Source: CBDCZY01 sp965224745
GTDB lineage: Bacteria > Pseudomonadota > Gammaproteobacteria > Methylococcales > Methylomonadaceae
Assembly: GCA_965224745.1 (NCBI GenBank)
Contig: CBDCZY010000002.1
Coordinates: forward strand, 1,302,001 to 1,366,000
DNA length: 64,000 bases
Reading direction: 5' to 3'
Below are positions 31,813 through 40,814 of this stretch, one piece after another; position 1 is the first letter of the stretch, and every line of letters starts with the position of its first letter. The notes beneath the pieces were generated by a model that did not search any database, was not told the origin of the DNA, and was given only the letters and a program-made list of their open reading frames with translations. A program made the translations under genes and the position numbers.

Positions 31813-33854
31813 TTAAAAAAGCAGCTTAGCTTGAAAATAAACACTACGATCGATTTGAGTCGGTTGTGACCCAAACCCCTCTTGAATCATTTGAATGTGT
31901 TTCCCTTGAAGCAAGTTTTGCCCAACCACAGAAAAGTCTAAATATTGGGCAGGCTGCCATGCTAAACGTATATCCATCGTTATATGATCATCGATAGGCG
32001 TGGTTAGACCGTTTATAGGGACGCCGCTTGAGGGTAGTCTATCGACATACCGCACCCAAAAATCTAGTTGTAGATTGGGAGTTATATTGAACCCGGTTCT
32101 AATGGAAAGTTGTTGTTCTGGACTTGATCCTTCTATAAAAGGAGCTCCGCTACGCAAGCTACCGCTTGTGGTTTTAAATTGCATGTCAAGATAGGTATAA
32201 GCCATTTGAAATGACCACCAATCGAAAGGATGCCAATCAACAAAAAGTTCTGCGCCATAGGTTTGACCTTGTAGATTGTTCTGCAGTGTCGCTGGTTGTC
32301 TTAATATGAACTCGCTTAAATACAACGGCTCATGTTCAACTGACCTCAGGTCATCATAATCGTTATAAAACAATGATAAATCGAACGAAAGATTACTCTT
32401 TGGCATAAACCGATAGCCAAGTTCATAGGCTAAAATATTTTCTGCTTGTATCTTTTCATTGCCCCGAAACATCAATTGCACGGGAAAAGGTGACGGATTG
32501 CCCGGTGAACTTGGAGCCAACACATGATAGTATGGAATATCTCCATTATCTTCATAGCGAGAAGGTGTCCTAACCGCCCTTGATATAGCGCCCCAGACTG
32601 AGTGATGGGTATTAGGCACCCAAATTATGCGTGCGTTGGGCTGGACTTCTACTCCCGTATAATCGTTATGTTCTAGTTTTGTACCAAAGGTAATTCTAAT
32701 TTCTCTATCAAACAGTGAAATTTCATCTTGTAAATATGCGCTAAATAAATTGTAATCTCTTTCCGGGTCTAGAAGAGCTACCTCTCGAGATGACCGAAAT
32801 TGATCTTTTGAGAGTCTATAACCCACCCCCCAAATAACATCTTGATATTGTCCCAAAGCAAAATGATGCTGAAAATCAATATCAAACGTATCCCTTTTTT
32901 CGTCGAGAATATTTTCATCCCGCTGAGTATGATCAAAATATATTTGTAAATTGATATCGGAGTCTAAGCCAAGGGCTTTTTTCCATCGCCCGAGTAAATT
33001 CCAACCCGAAGTATCAATTTGATCTGCTAAAGGCCGACTATAGTGTGCTGACAAGGTTGGTACCCCAATTAACTGACGAATGTTACCTTGATAGTAATCT
33101 CCTTGGATTGAAGCCGATTCACCCCGTAAGCTATCGTAGTCATAACGGAACCCGGTTCTAATCATGTTCCATCGGTCACCATTCTTGCCCGAAGCATTGT
33201 TCAAATTATTTCTTTCGAAGCTTTTCAGATAAACTCTACCGTTTCCTTTTTCACCTAATTTTGCACCATAGCGAACAGATCCAAACCCGCTTTCAAAGGT
33301 ACCTCCACCTCCAGTTATACTCCCTCCGCGGGTTTTTTCAGAGTGCTTGGTGATAACATTGATAACGCCATTGACTGCATTTGCCCCCCATAAGGTAGCG
33401 CCCGGTCCTCTTATCACTTCAATCCGTTCGATGTCCTCCATTAATGTGTCTTGTACTTCCCAGTAAACACCAGAAAAAGAAGGTGAATAAATGGATCGGC
33501 CATCAATTAACACCAGTATTTTGTTTGCAAAACGGCCATTAAACCCCCCGCACTAACAGCCCACTTATTGGAGTCAATCCTGGTAACCTGAAGACCAGGA
33601 ACCATGCGCAAGGCATCAGCTATATTGGTAACCCCAGAACGTTTAATGTTTTCCGAGGTTATGACGTGGATTGCAGTTGCTGATTCAGATAATTTTTGAT
33701 TCTTTTTACTTACACTGGTGACCTCTAGATCCATCAACTCTTCAAAGCTTAGCTCTGAAATATCATCTAACGCTACAGCATTCACACAATATATCAGTAG
33801 CGCCATTCCAACTGAAACAGCACCAATAAATCTTATTGCGAGATTTAATAGCAT
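31813..33854 (-). pseudogene. TonB-dependent receptor split by a frameshift
   Basis: Two frames together make one normal TonB-dependent outer-membrane receptor of about 680 residues. The first (33507-33854) carries the signal peptide, ELSFEELMDLEVTSVSKK (the TonB-box region) and the start of the plug. The second (31813-33513) begins LIDGRSIYSPSFSGVYWEVQDT and runs through the plug and the barrel to a C-terminal YFQAKLLF. The junction is at a six-G run on the minus strand (33544-33549), where relatives have a W-V-S-A-R-G-F-N motif; one base is missing. It may be a true pseudogene, a phase-variable tract or a sequencing error. The substrate is unknown. It is the first gene of the yfiR-kinase-GGDEF/EAL operon, 16 bp before yfiR. 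Confidence 0.9.
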
Positions 33855-34357
33855 CCTGATTTTGTTCTAATTATTTTATTTAATGAAAAGAACAAAAATT
33901 ACAGCGCAGCCTTTTATCCACTATTTTTTATCCCTATTATCAAATACTCATCTATTGTCGATGAATAAAACACAAGTTTGTAATACATTACAAAATGGAT
34001 AAAAGGACAAAAGAAATTAATACTTTAGATGCGTTTCTAAATTATCCTTTTTTCCAAAACGAGACTAGGTTCTAAATATTAGTTTCTGGCATTGCTAGAA
34101 ATAGACAATGTAAATTCTTAGAAGAACATAGTACTTAAAGTTTAGTATTAAACATAAATTAAGCTAGTCGCTGCCCGCCTTCCCATCTTTCCGAAAAGAA
34201 CTTTGTGCGAAATATGTTCTGAGTGATGTGCTGAAATGATGATCTAGAATAGATAAGTTTCTAATCGATAAAAGTGGAAAAACAGACAAAACCTCTAGGA
34301 GATAGGAAAGAATTCTATTGAATTGGTACCAGAAGAATATTAATGATTAAAGTAGAT
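33855..34357. other. 503-bp non-coding region between rsmE and the TonB-receptor gene
   Basis: No gene is supportable. It contains an 18-bp palindrome at 33977-33994 and an 11-bp inverted repeat (33910-33920 / 33996-34006), listed separately. The remainder (34010-34357) is AT-rich and featureless. It must hold the promoter for the leftward receptor operon. Confidence 0.5.
33910..34006. promoter_or_regulatory. Nested inverted repeats upstream of the TonB-receptor operon
   Basis: CCTTTTATCCA at 33910-33920 and TGGATAAAAGG at 33996-34006 are exact inverted repeats 75 bp apart. Just inside the right arm is a perfect palindrome, TTTGTAATACATTACAAA (33977-33994; 8-bp arms, 2-bp centre), a typical size for a dimeric regulator site. 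It lies about 125 bp upstream of the receptor start. The regulator is unknown. Confidence 0.5.
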
Positions 34358-35086
34358 TTATGATATATCACCCCAAAGTACTTGCATTGCGGCTAAAGCG
34401 CAAATAGCTGCGGTTTCGGTTCTCAGTATCCTTGGACCTAATCGAAGCGGCATAAAACCAGCTATTCTGGCTACCTCTTTTTCTTTTTGATCAAAACCAC
34501 CTTCAGGCCCAATCAACATATTTATTGTTGTGGGTTTTTTTGTAATAGAAGTAAACGTTTTCTTTGCTAGAGGATCAAGTAATAAGCACAGTTCATTTTT
34601 ACATAAGATCCATTGCGAAAATGCCATGGGTTTATTTATTTGAGGGATAGAAGTCCTGCCGCACTGTTCGCAAGCATTTATTGCGATCTTTTGCCAATGC
34701 CGCATTTTATGTAGTTGTTTTTCGTTGTTTAACTTTACAACAGTCCGCAGGGTAAAAAGAGGGGTAATTTGACAAACCCCCAATTCAACAGACTTTTGTA
34801 TCGAAAAGTCCATCTTATCGCTTTTAGCGATTCCTAAGCCAAGGTGAATGCTTAAGTGAGATTCTGCAGTAATCTCGTTGGCATCTAATATAGAGACGAT
34901 AAGATTTTTTTTATTGACTTCTATTACTTCTGCTTCATAGTCAATACCTTGACCATTGAATAGCGTTACCTTATCATTTGAACGAAGACGCAGTACATTC
35001 CTTGCGTAATGAGATTCTTCTTGATCAAGAACAACCTCTTGATCCACGCCAAGCATTTGATTTACATATATTCTAGAAACCCGCAT
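34358..35086 (-). CDS. rsmE: RsmE, 16S rRNA m3U1498 methyltransferase
   Basis: 242 residues, standard length. The C-terminal SPOUT-fold knot motifs are clear: LIGPEGGFDQKEKEVA and LRLGPRILRTETAAICALAAMQ. The N-terminal PUA-like RNA-binding domain starts MRVSRIYVNQ. It methylates N3 of U1498 in 16S rRNA. It lies 69 bp after metF in the same direction and may be read with the methyl-cycle genes, since it also uses SAM. Confidence 0.95.
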   Translation of the reverse strand: MRVSRIYVNQMLGVDQEVVLDQEESHYARNVLRLRSNDKVTLFNGQGIDYEAEVIEVNKKNLIVSILDANEITAESHLSIHLGLGIAKSDKMDFSIQKSVELGVCQITPLFTLRTVVKLNNEKQLHKMRHWQKIAINACEQCGRTSIPQINKPMAFSQWILCKNELCLLLDPLAKKTFTSITKKPTTINMLIGPEGGFDQKEKEVARIAGFMPLRLGPRILRTETAAICALAAMQVLWGDIS

Positions 35087-35155
35087 TTCAAATATAATAG
35101 CGTCTTACGGGAAAAACCAACTTTCATCCAGCTAGTTATTTGGAATAAAGATAAT

Positions 35156-36013
35156 TTATATCTTTCCAAGCCCGATGTTTTTTAGGATAGCCAAAGATGG
35201 TTTTGCTTGGTTCATGGTATAAAAATGAAATCCTGGTGCCCCATTAGCAATAAGTTGCTCACAAAGCCTTGAGACCACGTCTTCACCAAAACTTTTAATT
35301 GCCTCTCGATTATCACCGAACCCTTCTAAATTTTTTCTCATCCACCTCGGAATTTCTGCTCCACACATTTCTGAAAATCGTGACAATTGGGAATAATTTG
35401 TTATAGGCATAATCCCTGGAATTAAAGGAATATTTAAATTGTTTTTTTCACATTTATCAGAAAAACTTAAATACGCTTCTAAATTATAAAAGTATTGTGT
35501 AATTGCAAAATCTGCTCCTGCTTCAACTTTTCTTTTGAAATTTTGGAAATCTTTTTCAACGTTGGATGCTTGTGGATGTACTTCTGGATAGGCTGCAACG
35601 TGGATTTCATAATAATTTCCAGTTTCGTTTCTTATGAATTCGACTAACTCATTTGCATAACGAAATACCCCAGGTAACAGCGTTCCTGATGGCAAGTCAC
35701 CACGTAAAGCAACAATTTTAGAAATACCATTAGTCTTATAAAAACCAAGTATTTCCCGTACGTTTTCTTCAGTAGATGCAACACAAGAAAGATGCGGAGC
35801 TGCATTAATCCCTTTTTGCTGAATATCTAAGACTGCTTCTGCTGTTTTATCCCTGGTTGAACCGCCCGCCCCAAAGGTAACAGAAAAAAAACTCGGATTA
35901 TACCGCGCTAAAGTTGTATAAACTCCCTGTAATTTATCTGCTGATTCTTTTGTCTTGGCTGGATAAAATTCAAAACTGAGTTCAATTTTGTTTTTTCTTT
36001 CTGAATTCAGCAT
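35156..36013 (-). CDS. metF: MetF, 5,10-methylenetetrahydrofolate reductase
   Basis: 285 residues, standard MetF length. Features include SFEFYPAKTKESADKL at the N-terminus, FFSVTFGAGGSTRDKT, VALRGDLPSG in the flavin/folate site, FAITQYFYN, and IPGIMPITNYSQLSRFSEMCG. It reduces methylene-THF to 5-methyl-THF for methionine synthesis using FAD. It follows ahcY by about 100 bp on the same strand, as part of a metK-ahcY-metF methyl cycle group. No SAH or SAM riboswitch was recognised in the short gaps. Confidence 0.97.
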   Translation of the reverse strand: MLNSERKNKIELSFEFYPAKTKESADKLQGVYTTLARYNPSFFSVTFGAGGSTRDKTAEAVLDIQQKGINAAPHLSCVASTEENVREILGFYKTNGISKIVALRGDLPSGTLLPGVFRYANELVEFIRNETGNYYEIHVAAYPEVHPQASNVEKDFQNFKRKVEAGADFAITQYFYNLEAYLSFSDKCEKNNLNIPLIPGIMPITNYSQLSRFSEMCGAEIPRWMRKNLEGFGDNREAIKSFGEDVVSRLCEQLIANGAPGFHFYTMNQAKPSLAILKNIGLGKI

Positions 36014-36117
36014 AAATTTTTTTTCAGATTCACTTGATTAAACGAATACAAAAAACTTTGTTGAAGTGTTGAGTTAGAAAGTAAGTTTTATTTCATTAAG
36101 GAAGGTAAATCCTGAAA

Positions 36118-37431
36118 TTAGTATCTATAGTGATCAGACTTAAATGGTCCATCTACGGGAACCCGAATGTAATCAGCTTGCTCTTTTGATAATTTAGTTA
36201 AATTAGCGCCTATTTGTGATAGATGCAAAGCAGCTACTTTTTCATCAAGCGCTTTAGGAAGTAAGTAAACTTTCTTTTCATATTCATCAGCATTATTCCA
36301 AAGCTGAATTTGTGCCAAAACTTGGTTTGAGAATGAATTTGACATAACAAAGCTTGGATGACCGGTTGCACAACCTAAATTAACCAGCCTCCCTTCAGCA
36401 AGTATGATGATTCTTTTGCCATCTGGGAAAATAATATGATCAACCTGCGGCTTAATGTTCTCCCATTGATATTTTTTCACCGAAGCAATATCAATTTCAT
36501 TATCGAAATGACCAATATTACAAACAATGGCCTGATTCTTCATAGCCATCATATGATCATGCTTGATGACGTTATAGTTGCCAGTTGCAGTAACAAATAT
36601 ATTTGCTAACGGCGCTGCTTCTTCCACTGTTACTACTCGATAACCTTCCATTGCTGCCTGCAATGCACAAATGGGATCTATTTCTGTCACCCATACGGTA
36701 GCACCCTGGCCTCTGAGAGATTGTGCGCAACCCTTACCGACATCCCCATAGCCACATACGACTGCCACTTTTCCTGCAATCATGACATCAGTGGCGCGCT
36801 TAATACCATCCAATAGGGATTCTCTGCAGCCATACAAGTTATCAAACTTAGATTTAGTGACAGAATCATTTACATTAATACAAGGTACTTTTAAGGTACC
36901 TTTTTCTACCATTTCATACAACCTCAAAACACCGGTTGTAGTTTCCTCTGAAATACCTTTCACATCTTCCAATAGTTCAGGGTATTTCTCGTGCATGATC
37001 TGGGTAAGATCACCCCCATCATCCAGTATCATATTAGGATACCATCCGTTCGGACCCTTTATTGTCTGTTCAATACACCACCAAAACTCTTCTTCGGTCT
37101 CTCCTTTCCAGGCAAAAACGGGTATTCCAGCAACGGCAATACCAGCCGCCGCATTGTCTTGGGTTGAAAAAATATTACATGATGACCATCTTACTTCTGC
37201 CCCCAACTCAATCAACGTCTCTATCAAAACCGCCGTTTGGATAGTCATATGTAAACATCCGGCAATCCTTGCGCCTTTTAGTGGTTTTTGTTTTCCGAAT
37301 TCTTGTCTCAAAGCCATTAAGCCGGGCATTTCTGTTTCGGCGATACTTATTTCCTTGCGACCCCATTCAGCTAAAGAAATATCGGCAACTTTAAAGTCAG
37401 TTGTTTGATCTTCAGTCATTACTCTACTCAT
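36118..37431 (-). CDS. ahcY: AhcY, S-adenosylhomocysteine hydrolase
   Basis: 437 residues. Diagnostic stretches are KGARIAGCLHMTIQTAVLIETL, the NAD-binding VVCGYGDVGKGCAQSLRG, NIGHFDNEID, and the C-terminal VPVDGPFKSDHYRY. It hydrolyses S-adenosylhomocysteine to homocysteine and adenosine with bound NAD, relieving inhibition of methyltransferases. Two starts are close (MSRVM and MTEDQT at residue 5). It follows metK by 50 bp, too short for a full SAH riboswitch. Confidence 0.98.
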   Translation of the reverse strand: MSRVMTEDQTTDFKVADISLAEWGRKEISIAETEMPGLMALRQEFGKQKPLKGARIAGCLHMTIQTAVLIETLIELGAEVRWSSCNIFSTQDNAAAGIAVAGIPVFAWKGETEEEFWWCIEQTIKGPNGWYPNMILDDGGDLTQIMHEKYPELLEDVKGISEETTTGVLRLYEMVEKGTLKVPCINVNDSVTKSKFDNLYGCRESLLDGIKRATDVMIAGKVAVVCGYGDVGKGCAQSLRGQGATVWVTEIDPICALQAAMEGYRVVTVEEAAPLANIFVTATGNYNVIKHDHMMAMKNQAIVCNIGHFDNEIDIASVKKYQWENIKPQVDHIIFPDGKRIIILAEGRLVNLGCATGHPSFVMSNSFSNQVLAQIQLWNNADEYEKKVYLLPKALDEKVAALHLSQIGANLTKLSKEQADYIRVPVDGPFKSDHYRY

Positions 37432-37481
37432 GATTATTTACCTAATATGATTTCTATGATTGAAACGGCTTTTTGCTCTTT

Positions 37482-38642
37482 TCAAGAATTGGCTGAAGCT
37501 TTCAAAGTTTCTGCTTTATCTGTTTTTTCCCAAGTAAAACTTTCTTCTGTTCGACCAAAATGGCCGTAGGCAGCAGTTTTACGATAGATTGGTTTTTTTA
37601 AATCAAGCATTGCAATGAGTCCTTTAGGACGTAGGTCAAAATGTTCGCGAATTAAGTTAACAATGGAATCATCACTAACGGTACCTGTTCCAAAAGTATC
37701 GACACTGATTGAGGTTGGTTCAGCAACACCAATAGCATAAGAAATTTGAATCTCACAACGTTCCGCTAAGCCCGCTGCGACAATATTTTTGGCTACATAC
37801 CTTCCCATGTAAGCCGCAGAACGATCTACTTTAGAAGGATCTTTACCACTAAATGCTCCACCTCCATGCCTTGCCATACCACCATAAGTATCAACAATAA
37901 TCTTTCTTCCGGTTAAGCCGCAGTCTCCCACTGGTCCACCAATAATAAATTGTCCAGTCGGATTGATAAAATATTTAGTGTCTTTATGCAGCCATTCGGC
38001 AGGTAAAACTGGCTTAATTATTTCATCCATGACAGCCTCGTGGATTTCCTTTTGTCCTATTGTCGGCGCATGTTGAGTAGACAGAACAACCGCATCAATC
38101 GAAACAGGCTTGTTATTTTCATATCGAAAAGTAACCTGACTCTTCGCATCAGGTCTTAACCAAGGCAATGTTTTGTTTTTTCTGACTTCAGCTTGTCTTT
38201 CAACAAGTCGATGTGAGTAGGTAATGGCTGCAGGCATCAATACATCCGTTTCGTTGGTCGCATAACCAAACATTAACCCTTGGTCACCTGCTCCTTGTTG
38301 ATGATCTTCGCTTTCGTCAACACCCATTGCAATATCAGAAGATTGTTTTCCTATTGCGTTGAGAACTGCACAACTTTTTCCGTCGAAACCAATCTCCGGG
38401 TCATCGTATCCTATATCTATTACGACTTCTCGTACTAATTCTTCGAAATCAACCCAAGCGTTGGTTGTTATTTCACCTGCCAAAATAACCATGCCAGTTT
38501 TTACCATCGTTTCGCATGCTACACGAGAGGATGGGTCTTGCTTCAACAAAGCATCTAAAACTGCATCTGAAAGTTGGTCCGACACCTTATCTGGGTGTCC
38601 TTCTGAAACTGACTCAGAAGTAAAACTAAAATTATTACTCAA
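37482..38642 (-). CDS. metK: MetK, S-adenosylmethionine synthetase
   Basis: 386 residues. It opens with FTSESVSEGHPDKVSDQLSD and keeps the hexapeptide GAGDQGLMFGYA and the phosphate loop GGGAFSGKDPSKVDRSAAY. It forms SAM from methionine and ATP as a tetramer. It lies about 35 bp downstream of the CAT-anticodon tRNA and leads into ahcY and metF, so the enzymes that make SAM and clear SAH are expressed together. Confidence 0.98.
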   Translation of the reverse strand: MSNNFSFTSESVSEGHPDKVSDQLSDAVLDALLKQDPSSRVACETMVKTGMVILAGEITTNAWVDFEELVREVVIDIGYDDPEIGFDGKSCAVLNAIGKQSSDIAMGVDESEDHQQGAGDQGLMFGYATNETDVLMPAAITYSHRLVERQAEVRKNKTLPWLRPDAKSQVTFRYENNKPVSIDAVVLSTQHAPTIGQKEIHEAVMDEIIKPVLPAEWLHKDTKYFINPTGQFIIGGPVGDCGLTGRKIIVDTYGGMARHGGGAFSGKDPSKVDRSAAYMGRYVAKNIVAAGLAERCEIQISYAIGVAEPTSISVDTFGTGTVSDDSIVNLIREHFDLRPKGLIAMLDLKKPIYRKTAAYGHFGRTEESFTWEKTDKAETLKASANS

Positions 38643-38677
38643 TTGATTTCAACCTCGAATTAAAAGAGTTAATCTGT

Positions 38678-38754
38678 TGGTGGGCCCTGTAGGACTCGAA
38701 CCTACGACCTTGGGATTATGAGTCCCCTGCTCTAACCAGCTGAGCTAAGGGCCC
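38678..38754 (-). tRNA. tRNA with CAT anticodon, probably tRNA-Ile2
   Basis: A 77-nt cloverleaf with acceptor GGGCCCT/AGGGCCC and anticodon loop CTCATAA (anticodon CAT). The CCCTTAGCTCAG stretch and the GGGACTCATAATCCC arm resemble tRNA-Ile2, whose C34 is changed to lysidine by TilS to read AUA; an elongator tRNA-Met cannot be excluded. CCA is encoded. It begins 8 bp after the rpoD stop and is probably cut from an rpoD/metK transcript. Confidence 0.85.
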
Positions 38755-38762
38755 TTTCTACA

Positions 38763-40559
38763 TTAATCAGACTCTAAAAAACACCTTAATTGTTCTGACC
38801 TTGACGGATGCCTTAACTTCCTTAATGCCTTCGCCTCGATCTGACGAATTCTTTCTCTGGTTACATCAAATTGTTTTCCAACTTCTTCCAGAGTATGGTC
38901 AGTATTCATATTGATTCCAAAACGCATTCTCAATACTTTTGCCTCTCTTGCCGTTAAACCAGCCAAGACGTTTTGTGTCGATTCTCTTAGCCCAGCTATT
39001 GTTGCTGATTCAACAGGCGACAACACCTTAGAATCTTCGATAAAATCGCCTAAATGAGAGTCTTCATCATCCCCTATAGGGGTTTCCATTGAAATGGGTT
39101 CTTTTGCAATTTTTAGTACCTTGCGTATTTTTTCTTCCGGCATTTCCATGCACTCTGCTAACTCTTCTGGTGTTGCCTCACGTCCATTTTCCTGCAAAAA
39201 CTGTCTTGCGATCCTATTCAATTTATTGATAGTTTCTATCATATGAACCGGTATTCGAATTGTTCTTGCTTGGTCTGCTATCGATCTTGTAATAGCTTGT
39301 CGAATCCACCAAGTTGCGTAAGTAGAAAATTTGTAACCGCGTCGGTATTCAAATTTATCAACCGCTTTCATTAATCCAATATTGCCTTCTTGAATTAAAT
39401 CCAAAAATTGTAATCCTCTGTTGGTATACTTTTTAGCTATTGAAATGACCAATCGTAAATTAGCTTCTATCATCTCTTTTTTAGCTCGTTTGGATTTTGC
39501 CTCACCGATTGCTTTTCGTCTGTTTATATCTTTAAATCCACTAATAACAATGCCATTATCTTTTTCTATAGATAATAATATTTTTTGAGCTTTTTTTATT
39601 ATTTCTTGATGAGATAGTACAGTTTTTGAATAGGGTTTATTTTTTTCAATAATATTGTCTAGCCATTCAATATCCGTTTCATTTTTTGTGAAACTGTTAA
39701 TAAACTCCTTCCTAGGCATTTTTGCTTCTTTAACACAAATATTCAATATGATTTTTTCTTGCGAGCGAATGTTGCCAACAATATCAGAAATCATTTGAAT
39801 GAGTTCTCTTAAATAAGCAGGAGTCCATTTAAACTCTAAAAACTTTTCTGCAACTTCGTCAAACAACTTTTCTGTTTTTTCGCCATGATAGCCATTTTTT
39901 TTAATCGAGGAGACTAATGTTTTAGTGGCTTTTTTTAAATCTTTAACTTTTTCCTTAATTTCATTTAAATCAGGTCCAAGATTTTCTTCAACTTCATCGA
40001 CTGATTCAGTCTCTATTTTTACTGCGGCTACAGAAAAGTCCTTTTCCTCACTATAATCAACAAACCCTAATACCACATCTGATAAACGAACACTTTCTTC
40101 ACTGCCATCAATAGATTCTATTAATTTAATGAAGTTGTCCAATAAAGACGGCACTCTGGCCAATGATTTTATAACTTGCTTATGGCCTTCTTCTATTCTT
40201 TTGGCAAGATCTAGTTCATCTTCTCTGGTCAACAACTCAACGGAACCCATTTCCCGCATATACATTCTTACAGGGTCAGTCGTTCTGCCAAACTCACTGT
40301 CAACTGAGGCTAATGCCGCGGCAACTTCAGCATCGTCATCATCAGATAATGCTGAATCATTAATAACATCTTCATCAGGAGCTTCTTCATACACCTGAAT
40401 GCCCATGTCATTTATCATGCTTATGATATCTTCAATCTGCTCAGGGTCAACTATGTCACTTGGCAAGTGATCGTTAACCTCAGCATAGGTTAAGTAACCT
40501 TGCTCTTTTCCTTTAGCTATAAGCTGTTTTAATTTGGACTGTTGTTGGTCTTGGTTCAT
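38763..40559 (-). CDS. rpoD: RpoD, housekeeping sigma-70 factor
   Basis: 598 residues. Region 1.1 starts with QQSKLKQLIAKGKEQGYLTYAEVNDHLP. The region 1.2 motif DPVRMYMREMGSVELLTREDE follows, then a non-conserved insert, region 2 (SIAKKYTNRGLQFLDLIQEGNIGLMKAV and YKFSTYATWWIRQAITR), and the region 4.2 helix-turn-helix TLEEVGKQFDVTRERIRQIEAKALRKLRH. It is usually the last gene of rpsU-dnaG-rpoD; here those genes are at 53-56 kb on the other strand, so rpoD has its own promoter. It is divergent from dnaA. Confidence 0.98.
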   Translation of the reverse strand: MNQDQQQSKLKQLIAKGKEQGYLTYAEVNDHLPSDIVDPEQIEDIISMINDMGIQVYEEAPDEDVINDSALSDDDDAEVAAALASVDSEFGRTTDPVRMYMREMGSVELLTREDELDLAKRIEEGHKQVIKSLARVPSLLDNFIKLIESIDGSEESVRLSDVVLGFVDYSEEKDFSVAAVKIETESVDEVEENLGPDLNEIKEKVKDLKKATKTLVSSIKKNGYHGEKTEKLFDEVAEKFLEFKWTPAYLRELIQMISDIVGNIRSQEKIILNICVKEAKMPRKEFINSFTKNETDIEWLDNIIEKNKPYSKTVLSHQEIIKKAQKILLSIEKDNGIVISGFKDINRRKAIGEAKSKRAKKEMIEANLRLVISIAKKYTNRGLQFLDLIQEGNIGLMKAVDKFEYRRGYKFSTYATWWIRQAITRSIADQARTIRIPVHMIETINKLNRIARQFLQENGREATPEELAECMEMPEEKIRKVLKIAKEPISMETPIGDDEDSHLGDFIEDSKVLSPVESATIAGLRESTQNVLAGLTAREAKVLRMRFGINMNTDHTLEEVGKQFDVTRERIRQIEAKALRKLRHPSRSEQLRCFLESD

Positions 40560-40814
40560 CGGCTACCTGCAAAAAATAGCTGTTATTTGTTTAAGTAACT
40601 CGTTAGGCTACCACAAAATTAATTTTACGACAATCGTTTAGAATATCGTGAAAATGAGCCTGTGGTGTGTGAGAAAAGATTTATATAAATTAGCTTGTAT
40701 AACTAAAGTTGCATTAACAGGCTTTACAAAATAAAGTTGGTCGAGTAATTAGTTTACATCAGTTCAGTTTCAAACCAATTTAGAATTTATTCACCTAGAA
40801 ACAAGGTTAAATTA
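40560..40814. other. rpoD/dnaA divergent intergenic region, possible oriC part
   Basis: 255 bp, AT-rich, at the strand switch of the window. It contains TTATTCACC at 40797-40805, one mismatch from the DnaA box TTATNCACA. It also holds the promoters of rpoD and dnaA. Confidence 0.45.

Noticed and set aside
37432..37481. SAH or SAM riboswitch in front of ahcY
   Set aside because: The 50-bp gap is too short and shows no recognisable conserved core; the metK and metF upstream regions also gave nothing.
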